Shown: piece by piece, positions 7,700-16,717 of the stretch
Position numbering within the stretch: position 1 is the first letter of the stretch
Layout: the number at the start of each line of letters is the position of its first letter
Origin: Mxb001 sp964537955
Lineage (GTDB): Bacteria; Actinomycetota; Actinomycetes; S36-B12
Reading direction: 5' to 3'
Assembly (NCBI GenBank): GCA_964537955.1
Contig: CAZICY010000012.1
Span: 1-44,312, forward strand
Length of the DNA: 44,312 nucleotides
Made by a program: the position numbers and the translations under genes
The notes under the pieces: generated by a model
What the model was told of the DNA's origin: nothing
What the model saw: the letters and a program-made list of their open reading frames with translations, nothing else
Database searches by the model: none

Positions 7700-8890
7700 G
7701 TGACCTCCCTAGCCGGAGCAACACAGGACGAGGTGCGCCGCTCCAACCTGTCCACGGTGCTTCGCCTGCTCCACCTCGGCGGGGCGCAGTCGCGGTCACA
7801 CCTCACCGCGGTGACCGGGCTCAATCGCAGCACGGTGGGTGACCTTGTGAGCGCGCTCGCGGCCCTCGGCCTCGTGCGTGAGCGCGCCGGAGATGTCCGT
7901 GGCGTGGGGCGCCCCTCGCTCGTCGTGGAGCCGGTGCCCTCGTCCGTCGCGGTGCTGGCCCTCGACCTGCGCGTCGAGCGCACGGTGGCCGCCCTGGTGG
8001 GTCTGGGCGGACAGGTCTTCGTGCGGGCCGAGCGTCGGCTTGGGGGCGCTGACCGTGACGCGCTGATGGACGAGGTGGTCCAGGCGTGCCGCGAGGTGCT
8101 GGACGCCCTGCCCCCCGGGGCCTCCCTGGTGGGGGTGTGCGCGGGAGTCCCCGGTGTCGTGCGCGCGACCGACGGTCTGGTCCGCTTCGCGCCCAACCTC
8201 GGCTGGACCGACGTCTCGCTCGGAGACTTCCTGCGCGATCGCGTCGGCGCTGGACGCGGTGACGTGTGCGTGCGCAATGACGCGGATCTCGGGGTGCTCG
8301 CCGAGCACCTGCGTGGCAGTGCGCGTGACAGCAGGACCGTCGTCTACCTCGCTGGCGACATCGGTGTCGGCGGCGGCGTCTTCGTCGACGGGCGCCCGCT
8401 CGTCGGCGCGGGCGGCTACGGCGGCGAGGTCGGCCACATGCGCATCAACCCCGGGGGTCATACCTGCCGGTGCGGCGCTCGCGGCTGCTGGGAGACAGAG
8501 ATCGGCTACGCCGCCCTCGCTCGTGCCGCGGGAGGTGCGTCTTCCGGTGGCATCGCGGGGCTCCTGGAGGCCGTGGACAGGGGAGACCCTGCCGTGGTCG
8601 AGGCGTTCCAGACCGTGGCCGACTGGCTCGGCATGGGGCTGGTCAATCTCGTCAACATGCTCAATCCGGAGTCGATCGTCCTGGGCGGCCACCTGGGTGC
8701 GGTGTACGCCGTCGCCGGTGATCGGGTGCTCGCGCAACTCCACGGGGCACTGCCGGCCGCTCGGGACCTCGTGCGCATCACGTCCTCGGAGCTCGGCGGG
8801 GACGCGACGCTGGTCGGAGCATCTGAGGTCGCCTTCGGCCTGCTGCTCGACGATCCCGTCGGCCTGCTGCGCAAGAGCGCAGCCAGCTAG
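7700..8890 (+). CDS. xylR: ROK-family transcriptional regulator, probable xylose repressor
   Basis: A 396-residue ROK protein. The N-terminal winged helix (about residues 10-65: RRSNLSTVLRLLHLGG, then TGLNRSTVGDLVSALAALGLV) is followed by a ROK sugar-kinase-like domain with GDIGVGGGVFVDGRP. The zinc motif GHTCRCGARGCWET is present, with the CxCG..GC pattern and the preceding HM-type histidine. ROK repressors of this architecture (XylR, NagC, Mlc) bind inverted-repeat operators and release DNA when sugar binds. Its position as last gene of the xyl cluster supports control of xylA and xylF. A GTG at 7700 is chosen because the helix-turn-helix begins shortly after it. The open frame continues upstream inside xylH but is not homologous. 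The gene ends 18 nt from a convergent gene. Confidence 0.88.
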   Translation: MTSLAGATQDEVRRSNLSTVLRLLHLGGAQSRSHLTAVTGLNRSTVGDLVSALAALGLVRERAGDVRGVGRPSLVVEPVPSSVAVLALDLRVERTVAALVGLGGQVFVRAERRLGGADRDALMDEVVQACREVLDALPPGASLVGVCAGVPGVVRATDGLVRFAPNLGWTDVSLGDFLRDRVGAGRGDVCVRNDADLGVLAEHLRGSARDSRTVVYLAGDIGVGGGVFVDGRPLVGAGGYGGEVGHMRINPGGHTCRCGARGCWETEIGYAALARAAGGASSGGIAGLLEAVDRGDPAVVEAFQTVADWLGMGLVNLVNMLNPESIVLGGHLGAVYAVAGDRVLAQLHGALPAARDLVRITSSELGGDATLVGASEVAFGLLLDDPVGLLRKSAAS

Positions 8891-8908
8891 TCGCGCGAGC
8901 GCCGCCGG

Positions 8909-9988
8909 CTAGCCCTGACGCATGTGGCCGGCGGGGGGATCCAGCTCGACGGCCACGCCGAGGCGCCCTGACTCATGCGCTGCCTCGATGACGCGCAGGT
9001 CCTGGACCACGTCGCGCGGGTCGACAGGTGGCGGTCCCTCCCCGCGCAGCGCGGCGGCGACGGCCCGGTAGTACGCGGGCCAGTCGCCGCGCTCGCGTGC
9101 GAGCGAGCGGGCAGGCTCCGAGTCCGTCACGATCTGAGCATCATCGGCCTCGAGGCCCCAGTCGTCGTCGCCGGGCGTGCGGCCGGCGCGTAGGGCATCC
9201 TCCTGCGTGTCGAGGGAGTCGATCCATAGGCCACCTCCCGTGCCGAGGAGGCGCAGGCGCGGGCCCGTGAAGGCGGATGCGGCGCTCACGCTGAGGATGC
9301 TCACGGCTCCCGAGACGTGCTCGAGGACTACCTGCGTGTCATCGTCGGCGACCACTCCCGGTCGGACCCGGCGTACGCTCGCGAAGACCCGCTCGACCGG
9401 GCCGAGCAGGTGCAGCGCCTGATCCACCACGTGCGCGCCCAGGTCGTAGAGCAGGCCCGGCAGGTCCTCGGCAGGGCCCTCCTCGCGCCAGCCTCCCTTG
9501 GGTGTCGGGCGCCAGCGCTCGAATCGCGACTCGAGGCGATGCGGGGTGCCGATGCGGCCGTCGGCGATGGCGCGCCGCGCGGTGAGGATCTCGGAGTCCC
9601 AGCGCCTGTTCTGGAAGACATGCAACTGGCGGTCCTGCGTCGCAGCGAGGTCGACGAGGTCCTGCGCCTGCTTCGCCGAGCCTGCGAGGGGCTTGTCGAC
9701 CACGACATGCATGCCGGCCTGGAGTGCCGCGGTGGCCTGGGGGACATGCGCGGAATTGGCCGTGGCCACGACGGCGACCTCCGCGTCGCTCGCCCAGGCC
9801 TCGTCGGCGCGCTCGAAGATGGCGACCCCCGGCAGGTCGGCCCGCGCCTGTGCCTGCCGCTCGGGATCCGAGGTCACGACCCCGATGAGCTCGAGACCGG
9901 GCTCCGCGCCGATGAGGGGGGCATGGAACACGCGACCGGCGAGACCATAGCCGAGGAGGACGGCGCGCGCGGGTGAAGTCAGGGGCAC
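8909..9988 (-). CDS. Gfo/Idh/MocA family NAD(P)-dependent oxidoreductase
   Basis: A 359-residue cytosolic dehydrogenase. The N-terminal Rossmann motif is GYGLAGRVFHAPLI (about 13-26), and the variant F-H-A-P is typical of the YdgJ/IolW-like scyllo-inositol dehydrogenase branch. The signature VVDKPLAGSAKQAQDLVDLA (about 96-115) carries the EKP-equivalent lysine. The C-terminal GFO_IDH_MocA_C part has YDLGAHVVDQALHLLG, with the catalytic Asp/His pair. A sugar or inositol substrate is likely, but the exact one cannot be read from sequence. The GTG start lies 6 nt after the stop of the L,D-transpeptidase gene, so both are probably one operon. The gene is convergent with the xyl regulator. Confidence 0.88.
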   Translation of the reverse strand: MPLTSPARAVLLGYGLAGRVFHAPLIGAEPGLELIGVVTSDPERQAQARADLPGVAIFERADEAWASDAEVAVVATANSAHVPQATAALQAGMHVVVDKPLAGSAKQAQDLVDLAATQDRQLHVFQNRRWDSEILTARRAIADGRIGTPHRLESRFERWRPTPKGGWREEGPAEDLPGLLYDLGAHVVDQALHLLGPVERVFASVRRVRPGVVADDDTQVVLEHVSGAVSILSVSAASAFTGPRLRLLGTGGGLWIDSLDTQEDALRAGRTPGDDDWGLEADDAQIVTDSEPARSLARERGDWPAYYRAVAAALRGEGPPPVDPRDVVQDLRVIEAAHESGRLGVAVELDPPAGHMRQG

Positions 9989-9994
9989 TGGCTG

Positions 9995-10726
9995 CTAGCC
10001 CCAGTAGACGTGCACGAGGGTGCCGACCGGGATCTGGTCGAAGAGCCAACTGACGCCCTTGAGGTCCGCGACGTTGACACAGCCGTGCGACCCGCCGCCC
10101 GGGTAGTAGCCGCTTGCGGCGAACGTGGGCGAGTAGTGGACCGCGATGTCTCCGTTGAAGAACATCGCGTAGGGCATCGGAACGCGCGGCGTATCGGGGC
10201 CGTTGATGCCCGAGGTCGCGTAGCGGTCCTTGTAGTAGACGCGATAGGAGCCGGTGGGCGTCTCGAGTCCGGGTACGCCGAATCGCACGTCGAGCGTCTG
10301 CACGACCTTGCCCTTGAGGACGTAGCGCAGCAGTTTCGAGGTCTTGTCGATGCACAGGGCCTGTCGTTCCTTCAGGCAGGCCTTGGGGAGGTCACCGACG
10401 TCGTCGCCGACCTTGTCGAGCATCCTCCACGTGTCCTTGTTGAGCTTGCCGTTGATGGGGAGGAAGAACTTCCTCTGGAACTCCTTGACGGCAGCCTTCG
10501 TCGAGCGACCGTAGAAGTCCTTGTCCATCTCCTTTGTGCGCAGGTCGTAGCCGAGCCAGTCGAGGCGGTAGTGGGCCTTGTGCACCGCGTCACCGCGATC
10601 GCCGTAGACGAGGGGTAGGCCTGCAGGCAGATCCGTCTTGGCAGCGTGGGCTGGCCCCGCCCCGAGGCCCACGCCGAGGATGAGCGCGGCGAAGGCGCCG
10701 GCGGCGCTGGCAATGCGGCGGTTCAT
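9995..10726 (-). CDS. Secreted L,D-transpeptidase with peptidoglycan-binding domain
   Basis: A 243-residue exported enzyme that would form 3-3 or lipoprotein cross-links in peptidoglycan. The Sec signal peptide runs from MNRRIASAAGAFAALILGV to a likely AHA-AK cleavage site near residue 29. A PG_binding_1 domain follows (about 40-100: DAVHKAHYRLDWLGYDL, FYGRSTKAAVKEFQRKFFLPINGKL). The YkuD domain (about 115-243) has the catalytic motif SHGCVNVADL with nucleophile Cys and the upstream HYSPTF His. AGGAG 4 nt before the ATG at 10726 sets the start. The longer open frame upstream is only antisense to the glycosidase. Transcription diverges from the glycosidase gene. Confidence 0.9.
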   Translation of the reverse strand: MNRRIASAAGAFAALILGVGLGAGPAHAAKTDLPAGLPLVYGDRGDAVHKAHYRLDWLGYDLRTKEMDKDFYGRSTKAAVKEFQRKFFLPINGKLNKDTWRMLDKVGDDVGDLPKACLKERQALCIDKTSKLLRYVLKGKVVQTLDVRFGVPGLETPTGSYRVYYKDRYATSGINGPDTPRVPMPYAMFFNGDIAVHYSPTFAASGYYPGGGSHGCVNVADLKGVSWLFDQIPVGTLVHVYWG

Positions 10727-10779
10727 GTCACTCCTGGTCGATCCTGCAGGTCGTGGGCACACGCTACCGGGGGGCAAGG

Positions 10780-10785
10780 CAGGAT
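10780..10785 (+). promoter_or_regulatory. Putative -10 element CAGGAT for the glycosidase gene
   Basis: CAGGAT, then 6 nt, then GTG at 10792. The identical hexamer at the same spacing precedes the genes at 15221 and 40665. This supports GTG 10792 over the internal ATG at 10837. Confidence 0.45.
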
Positions 10786-10791
10786 CGGGGG

Positions 10792-13479
10792 GTGAACTCA
10801 GGTCAGGGGTCGGGCACACCCGGCGAGGCGGCACGCATGGCCCAGTGCGGCGACTATCGCTTCGGGCCCGAGGAGGCAGGTCCCTGGTACCTCTGGGGTC
10901 CTTATCTCGCCGAGCGTGCCTGGGGAACGGTCCGGGAGGACTACTCCGCTGACGGCGACGCCTGGCGCTACCTCCCCTATGACCAGGCTCGTTCGCGGGC
11001 CTTCCGCTGGAGCGAGGACGGCATCCTCGGCCTGTGCGACCTCCATCAGGATCTCGCCTTCTCCCTCGCCATGTGGAATGGCCGCGACGACCACCTGAAG
11101 GGCCGCTTCTTCGGGCTCGATGGCTGGCAGGGCAATCACGGCGAGGACGCCAAGGACTACTGGTGGTACGACGACGCCACGCCCTCGCATGCATGGCTGC
11201 GCGCCCACTACCACTACCCGCAGACGGCGTTCCCCTACGACGAGCTCGTGACGGTCAATGGCGCGCGGACGCGGCAGGATCCCGAGTTCGAGCTCCTCGA
11301 CACCGGGGCCTTCGACGGCGACCGCTACTGGGTCATCGACGTCGCGTATGCCAAGAACGACCCCACCGACACGTCGATCCGCATTCGCGTCACCAATGCC
11401 GGGCCCGACACGCAGACCTTGCACCTGCTGCCCACCGCGGTCTTCCGGGACACCTGGTCCTGGAGCAAGGGCCGCCCCGTGCCGCAGTTCTCTCTCGACG
11501 CGGGCAGCATCGTCGCCGATCACTGGCGACTGGGCACCTACCATCTCGATGCTGCGCCCGCGTCGGACGGGACTGCTCCGCAGGCGCTCTTCTGCGACAA
11601 CCGCACCAACACCGAGCGCGTCTTCGGCACCCCTCTCGACAGGCCCTATCCCAAGGACGGAATCAACGACCACATCGTTCACGGGGCCGCGACGGTCAAC
11701 CCCGACCAGCACGGCACGAAGTGCTCGTGGCACTACGCGCTCACCGTGCCCCCCGGCCAGACCGCGGAGGTGCGCCTGCGGCTGTGGTCGCCGAGCGACG
11801 GTGACCACCCCGATCCCGGCTGGGCGGCCTCGCGCTTCGACGACCTCATGGCCCTGCGCGAGCGCGAGGCGGATGAGTTCTACGCCGACCTGACGCCCGC
11901 GCACGCCACGGCCGACCAGGCGGACATCATGCGCCGGGCCTTCGCCGGCATGATCTGGTGCAAGCAGTTCTTCCGCTACGACGTCTCCCGATGGCTCGAC
12001 GGCGATCCGGGCGAGCCGCCGCCTCCGCCGGGGCACGCCTTGAGCCGCAATGGCCGCTGGCGCAATCTCGACGCCTACGACGTCATGTCCATGCCGGACT
12101 CCTGGGAGTACCCGTGGTTCGCCGCGTGGGACCTCGCCTTCCACACGGTCGTCTTCTCGCATATCGATCCGGAGTACGCGAAGTACCAGATCCTGCTCAT
12201 GCTCCGCGAGTGGTACATGCACCCCAATGGCGCTCTCCCGGCGTACGAGTGGAACTTCGACGACGTCAACCCGCCCGTGCACGCCTGGGCGGCGATCCGC
12301 GTGTTCGAGATCGACGGTGGGCGTGACATCGACTTCCTCGCGCGGGTCTTCCAGAAGCTGCTCATCAACTTCACCTGGTGGGTCAACAAGGTCGACCACG
12401 AGGGCAACAACGTCTTCGAGGGCGGCTTCCTCGGACTCGACAACATCGGTCCGATCGACCGGTCGCACCTGCCTGAGGGCTATGTCATCGAGCAGGCGGA
12501 TGGCACCGCCTGGATGGCCTTCTACGCGCTCATGATGCTCCGCATGGCCATCCGTCTCGCTCCCCACGACGACGCCTACGCGCCCATGGCGCTGAAGTTC
12601 CTCGAGCACTTCGCGACCATCACCGACGGGATGGCGAGCGTGGGGCTCTTCGATGCCGAGGACGGCTTCTTCTACGACCAGCTGGTGCGCCCCGATGGCA
12701 GCCGGGAGCCGATCCGGGTGCGCTCGCTCGTCGGCGTGATCCCTGTCCTCGCGGGTGCCTACATCGACCAGGGATCGCGCTTCGCCTCCTCGCCTCGCTA
12801 CCAGCAGCGCCTCGCGGACTTCTTCCGCCGGCGCGGTGCGGGACGGGACGATGACGGCACGGCCCCTGCCACGGGCTTCCTGCAGATGCGCCACGACGAG
12901 AAGGGCAACAAGGCACTGCTCACCGTCGTCGATCCCGATCGCCTGCGGCGCGTGCTGCTCGAGGTGCTCAGCGAGGACTCCATGCTGTCGCCCTACGGCC
13001 TGCGATCGGTGTCGAAGAGGCTCGAGGGCGCGCCGTACCAGATCAACGTCGACGGCCAGGAGTACGGAATCGACTACGAGCCCGCGGAGTCCACGACGCC
13101 GATCTACGGCGGCAACTCCAACTGGCGCGGGCCGGTGTGGTTCCCCATCAACCACCTCGTCATCGAGGCGCTCGAGCGCTACCACCTCTACCTCGGCGAC
13201 GACTTCACCGTCGAGTGCCCGACCGGCAGCGGGGTGATGATGAACCTCCAGCAGGTGGCCGCGGAGATCCGGCGGCGCCTCGTCTCCATCTTCGAGGAGG
13301 GACCGGACGGCAGGCGGCCGGTCTTCGGCGGATCCGACCGCTTCCAGTCCGACCCCCGCTGGCATGACCCGCTGTTCTACGAATACTTCCACGGGGACGA
13401 CGGTGCCGGGCTCGGTGCTTCACACCAAACCGGCTGGACCGGCCTGGTCGCCGACCTCATCATCGGCCGCAAGGGCTAG
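10792..13479 (+). CDS. MGH1-like / GH63-related glycoside hydrolase
   Basis: An 895-residue cytoplasmic protein (no signal peptide) of the bacterial 'glucosidase' group related to GH63. The family N-terminus is clear: WGPYLAERAWGTVREDYSADGDAW, then ARSRAFRWSEDG, and LAFSLAMWNGRDDHLKGRFFGL. The middle and C-terminal parts form the expected alpha/alpha barrel, with MPDSWEYPWFAAWDLAFHTV, EGGFLGLDNIGPIDRS, GNSNWRGPVWFPINHLVIEAL and a C-terminal HQTGWTGLVADLI. Members act on glucosides such as mannosyl- or glucosylglycerate, but the substrate here is unknown. The start is GTG 10792 by promoter spacing. ATG 10837, which has GAGG 8 nt upstream, is the alternative and would give 880 residues. Its 3' end overlaps the convergent TPP enzyme gene by 4 nt. 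Confidence 0.88.
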   Translation: MNSGQGSGTPGEAARMAQCGDYRFGPEEAGPWYLWGPYLAERAWGTVREDYSADGDAWRYLPYDQARSRAFRWSEDGILGLCDLHQDLAFSLAMWNGRDDHLKGRFFGLDGWQGNHGEDAKDYWWYDDATPSHAWLRAHYHYPQTAFPYDELVTVNGARTRQDPEFELLDTGAFDGDRYWVIDVAYAKNDPTDTSIRIRVTNAGPDTQTLHLLPTAVFRDTWSWSKGRPVPQFSLDAGSIVADHWRLGTYHLDAAPASDGTAPQALFCDNRTNTERVFGTPLDRPYPKDGINDHIVHGAATVNPDQHGTKCSWHYALTVPPGQTAEVRLRLWSPSDGDHPDPGWAASRFDDLMALREREADEFYADLTPAHATADQADIMRRAFAGMIWCKQFFRYDVSRWLDGDPGEPPPPPGHALSRNGRWRNLDAYDVMSMPDSWEYPWFAAWDLAFHTVVFSHIDPEYAKYQILLMLREWYMHPNGALPAYEWNFDDVNPPVHAWAAIRVFEIDGGRDIDFLARVFQKLLINFTWWVNKVDHEGNNVFEGGFLGLDNIGPIDRSHLPEGYVIEQADGTAWMAFYALMMLRMAIRLAPHDDAYAPMALKFLEHFATITDGMASVGLFDAEDGFFYDQLVRPDGSREPIRVRSLVGVIPVLAGAYIDQGSRFASSPRYQQRLADFFRRRGAGRDDDGTAPATGFLQMRHDEKGNKALLTVVDPDRLRRVLLEVLSEDSMLSPYGLRSVSKRLEGAPYQINVDGQEYGIDYEPAESTTPIYGGNSNWRGPVWFPINHLVIEALERYHLYLGDDFTVECPTGSGVMMNLQQVAAEIRRRLVSIFEEGPDGRRPVFGGSDRFQSDPRWHDPLFYEYFHGDDGAGLGASHQTGWTGLVADLIIGRKG

Positions 13480-15119
13480 GCGGTCTCGCGGGTGCCCGCG
13501 GCCGACTCGAACCAGCGCGGACTCGTCGACGCGGGTGGGTAGAAGAGCGTGCGCTGCAGGATGAGCGTGGGACCGGAGCGCGCGGCGGCGTCAGCGAGCG
13601 CCGCGCGGAGCTCCTGCGCGTCGCCCACCTCGGCGAAGGCGATGCCGAAGGAGCGGGCCAGCAACTCCCAGTCCGGCGTGACGAGGTCGACGCCGCGCTC
13701 CGGGTGTCCGAAGACCTGCTGATCGAAGCGCAGCATCCCGTAGCCGCCGTCGTCGACGATGAGGAGCGTGACGGGCAGTTGCTCCTGCACGAGGGAGGCG
13801 AGCTCGCCCAGCGCGAACATCGGGCCGCCGTCGCCGCACACCGCCAGGGTAGGGACGCCCGCAGCCGCAGGGCCGATAGCCGCCGGTAGCGCGTAGCCGA
13901 GGGTGCCCCAACCCACGGGGTTGAGCAGCCGCCTTGCCCGGGGCTGGCGCCCGTGGCTGCTCGTCCAGTAGCCGGGTATGCACATGTCGGTGACGATCGC
14001 GCCCTGCTCAGGCCAGGAGTCGATAGCCGAGACGAAGGCGACGGCGGGTGCCGTGCGCTCGTCGGCGCGCAGCCGGGCCTGCACGCGATCGCGCAGGTCG
14101 GTGGGCGCCCACGGCGGCCGCGATCCTGCGGGCAGCAGGGGTAGCACCGCGTCGATCGTGGCCACCAGATCCGCCTGGATCAGCAGATCCCAGTCGACCG
14201 TGCGGCCGATCTCCTCGCCGAGCGAGATCGCCGCGCGACGAGCGGGAAGCGGCATCTTCCAGTTCTTGGTGTGCATCGCGTCGAATCCGCTACCGATGAC
14301 GAGCAGCAGGTCCGCGCTGGCGATCAGCGCCTCGACCTCGGGCTCGTGCGTGGAGGTCTCGATGGCGAGCGGGTCTCCTGCCATCACGCCGCGGCCGGCG
14401 TACGTCGTGACGACGGGCGCACCCAGCCGCTCGGCGAGGGAGCGCACCGCGGTCTCGCCGGCCTGGCCGCTCTGCGCGACTCCGCCACCTGACCAGATCA
14501 CGACGCGCGGGGACGCGTCGAGGAGTTCGGCGAGTGCTTCCACCTGCGCCTGTGGGGCAGGCGTGGTGGACAAAGGCGGCACCGCGGGCAGGGGCCCCTC
14601 CCACGCGGAGTTGAGGATGTCCGAGGGGATCCCGACGTAGGCGGGGCCACGCGGCGCCGTCATGGCCAGTGAGATGGCCTCGGCCACGGCGGTGAGGGCT
14701 TCCTCGCGAGAGGACACGGTGCGCGCGGGGCGGCCCAGTGCAGCGAAGGGCGCGGACTGGTCACCCATCTCGTGGAGGATCCCGCGCGGACCCTCAGCAG
14801 AGCGCAGGGCGGTCGACACGTCGCTCGAGATGAGCAGGACGGGCACTCCGCTCACCGCGGCCTCGCCGAAGGCCGCGAGCGCGTTGATCGCGCCCGGACC
14901 TGTCGTGGTGAGGGCCACGCCGAGGCGTCCTGTCGCGCGTGCGTAGCCGTCGGCGGCGTACACGCAGGCCTGCTCGTGCCGGACGCCGACGATCCTCACC
15001 GGGGTCTGCGCGCTCCAGAACGCCAGGTTGTGCACCCCCGGCAGGCCGAAGGCGGTGTCCACTCCCTGCGCCGCCAGCATCTGCAGGATCGCGGTCCCGA
15101 CGGTGCGCTGCTCGCTCAC
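13476..15119 (-). CDS. Thiamine-pyrophosphate-dependent decarboxylase/synthase (acetolactate synthase-like, possibly AruI-like)
   Basis: A 547-residue three-domain TPP enzyme. The Pyr domain opens TVGTAILQMLAAQGVDTAFGLPGVHN and carries the catalytic Glu in VRHEQACVYAADGYARATG (about 46-64). A central TPP_enzyme_M domain spans about 190-320, and the PP domain has the GDG motif (CGDGGPMFALGEL) followed by VDDGGYGMLR. PGVHN and the GGYGMLR end resemble the 2-oxo-acid decarboxylase group that includes 5-guanidino-2-oxopentanoate decarboxylase (AruI) more than true IlvB. No small regulatory subunit lies nearby, and this also argues against acetolactate synthase. The GTG at 15119 has GGGAGAG about 7 nt upstream. 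It is divergent from the aldehyde dehydrogenase, whose substrate could be its product. Confidence 0.82.
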   Translation of the reverse strand: MSEQRTVGTAILQMLAAQGVDTAFGLPGVHNLAFWSAQTPVRIVGVRHEQACVYAADGYARATGRLGVALTTTGPGAINALAAFGEAAVSGVPVLLISSDVSTALRSAEGPRGILHEMGDQSAPFAALGRPARTVSSREEALTAVAEAISLAMTAPRGPAYVGIPSDILNSAWEGPLPAVPPLSTTPAPQAQVEALAELLDASPRVVIWSGGGVAQSGQAGETAVRSLAERLGAPVVTTYAGRGVMAGDPLAIETSTHEPEVEALIASADLLLVIGSGFDAMHTKNWKMPLPARRAAISLGEEIGRTVDWDLLIQADLVATIDAVLPLLPAGSRPPWAPTDLRDRVQARLRADERTAPAVAFVSAIDSWPEQGAIVTDMCIPGYWTSSHGRQPRARRLLNPVGWGTLGYALPAAIGPAAAGVPTLAVCGDGGPMFALGELASLVQEQLPVTLLIVDDGGYGMLRFDQQVFGHPERGVDLVTPDWELLARSFGIAFAEVGDAQELRAALADAAARSGPTLILQRTLFYPPASTSPRWFESAAGTRETA

Positions 15120-15208
15120 GGGGCAACTCTCCCAGACGAGGGCACGTGCCTGGCGATGAGGCGCGTGCGTCGAGGCAGGCTCGCCTCCGGTGATGCGGAC
15201 GCGAGTGG

Positions 15209-15214
15209 CAGGAT
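15209..15214 (+). promoter_or_regulatory. Putative -10 element CAGGAT for the aldehyde dehydrogenase gene
   Basis: CAGGAT ends 6 nt before the ATG at 15221. No Shine-Dalgarno lies between. It drives the plus-strand side of the divergent 101-nt region shared with the TPP enzyme. Confidence 0.45.
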
Positions 15215-15220
15215 GCGGGC

Positions 15221-16717
15221 ATGCCGACCTATATCTCGCGCAATCCCGCCCGGTTCGACGATGTCGTCGCCGAAGTGCCGCTCGCCACGAGTGCCGATGT
15301 CCTCGCCGCCTGCGAGACCGCCCACTCCGCTCAGGCCGGGTGGGCCGCGGTGCCAGCACCTGCGCGCGGGCGCGTGATCGCTCAGGTGGGGCGTCTGTTC
15401 GAGGCCAACAAGGAGGCGCTGTCGCGACTCGTCACGCGCGAGATGGGCAAGGTGTACGCCGAGGCGCTCGGTGACGTGCAGGAGGTCATCGACACCTGCG
15501 ACTTCTTCCTCGGCGAGGGGCGCCGTCTCTATGGCCAGACGGTGCCGAGCGAGATGCCCGACAAGCAGCTCTTCACCTTCCGCGTGCCGGTCGGCACCGC
15601 CATGATCATCACCGCTGGCAACTTCCCCGCTGCCGTCCCCTCGTGGTACATCGTGCCCGCGCTCGTCACCGGCAACACCATCGTGTGGAAGCCCGCGGAG
15701 CAGACCGCCGCCATCGCACAGGCCATGGCGGAGATCTTCTACGCCGGAGGCGTGCCTCGGGACGTCCTCAAAGTGGTCATCGCCGACGGTCCTGCGACCT
15801 ACGACGGGCTCGAGGCCGCCCTGCAGCAACGCCTCGTGCAGAAGATCGGATTCACGGGATCGACCGAGGTCGGCCGTCGCCTGAGCGAGCTCGCAGGCCG
15901 TCACCTGCAGTCGCCGTGCCTGGAGCTCGGCGGCAAGAACCCCATGGTCGTCATGCCCGACGCCGACATCGACCTGGTCGTCGAGGGTGCGCTCTTCGCG
16001 GGATTCGGCACGGCGGGCCAGCGGTGCACCTCGCTCGGCACGCTGTGGGTGCACCGCGACATCTACGACGTGGTCCGCGAGCGCTACGTCCACGCGGTCG
16101 AGAGTGCCGTCATCGGCGACCCCTTCGCGGGAGTGCTCTACGGCCCGATGATCGATGAGAAGTACCTCCTCACCCACGAGAAGCACCTCGCCCTCATCCA
16201 GGACCACCAGAGCGTCTACGGATCGACGGGCGTCGGGCGGATCACCTCGCACAATCCGCGAGCGGACTTCGTCGGCGACCCCGACGCCGGCTGGTTCGCG
16301 CATCCGACGATCGTGGACGGCGTGCGCCCCGGGGACGCTCTCTACGACACGGAGACCTTCGGCCCGCTCGTCACCATGGGCGTCTTCGACACTCTCGACG
16401 AGGCCATCGCGCTCGCCAATGGCCACGGCTACGGGCTGTCCAGTGCGATCTACACCTCCGACCCGAAGTCGGTCTGGCGTTTCCGTCAGGGCATCTCGGC
16501 CGGCATGGTGTCGGTCAACAACTCCACGTCCGGAGCCGAGGCGCACCTGCCCTTCGGCGGCAACGGCCTCAGCGGCAACGGCTCGCGCCAGAGTGGGATC
16601 TGGGTGCTTGACCAGTTCACCCGCTGGCAGTCGATGAATTGGGATTACAGCGGCAAGCTCCAGAAGGCCCAGATGGACGTCGCAGAGCTGCCCTTCGACC
16701 CCGACTTCCGGCTGTGA
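15221..16717 (+). CDS. NAD(P)-dependent aldehyde dehydrogenase
   Basis: A 498-residue ALDH-superfamily enzyme oxidising an aldehyde to a carboxylate. Conserved sites are the oxyanion Asn in TAGNFPAAVPSW (about 130-141), Lys in VWKPAEQTA, the NAD-site FTGSTEVGRR, the general base Glu in CLELGGKNPMVV, and the nucleophile Cys in GTAGQRCTSLGT (about 263-274). ETFGPLV near residue 380 is also typical. The C-terminus (FGGNGLSGNGSRQSG, then a Trp/Tyr-rich tail) marks a subfamily I cannot tie to a named substrate. The gene overlaps the FAD oxidoreductase by GTGA and diverges from the TPP enzyme, so a shared aldehyde intermediate is plausible. It should be cytosolic and tetrameric or dimeric, as in the family. 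Confidence 0.93.
   Translation: MPTYISRNPARFDDVVAEVPLATSADVLAACETAHSAQAGWAAVPAPARGRVIAQVGRLFEANKEALSRLVTREMGKVYAEALGDVQEVIDTCDFFLGEGRRLYGQTVPSEMPDKQLFTFRVPVGTAMIITAGNFPAAVPSWYIVPALVTGNTIVWKPAEQTAAIAQAMAEIFYAGGVPRDVLKVVIADGPATYDGLEAALQQRLVQKIGFTGSTEVGRRLSELAGRHLQSPCLELGGKNPMVVMPDADIDLVVEGALFAGFGTAGQRCTSLGTLWVHRDIYDVVRERYVHAVESAVIGDPFAGVLYGPMIDEKYLLTHEKHLALIQDHQSVYGSTGVGRITSHNPRADFVGDPDAGWFAHPTIVDGVRPGDALYDTETFGPLVTMGVFDTLDEAIALANGHGYGLSSAIYTSDPKSVWRFRQGISAGMVSVNNSTSGAEAHLPFGGNGLSGNGSRQSGIWVLDQFTRWQSMNWDYSGKLQKAQMDVAELPFDPDFRL

Noticed and set aside
10798..13392. An 864-codon minus-strand open frame opposite the glycosidase
   Set aside because: Val/Glu/Arg/Gly-biased composition without motifs, fully inside a well-supported gene; it also explains why the L,D-transpeptidase frame appears longer than it is.
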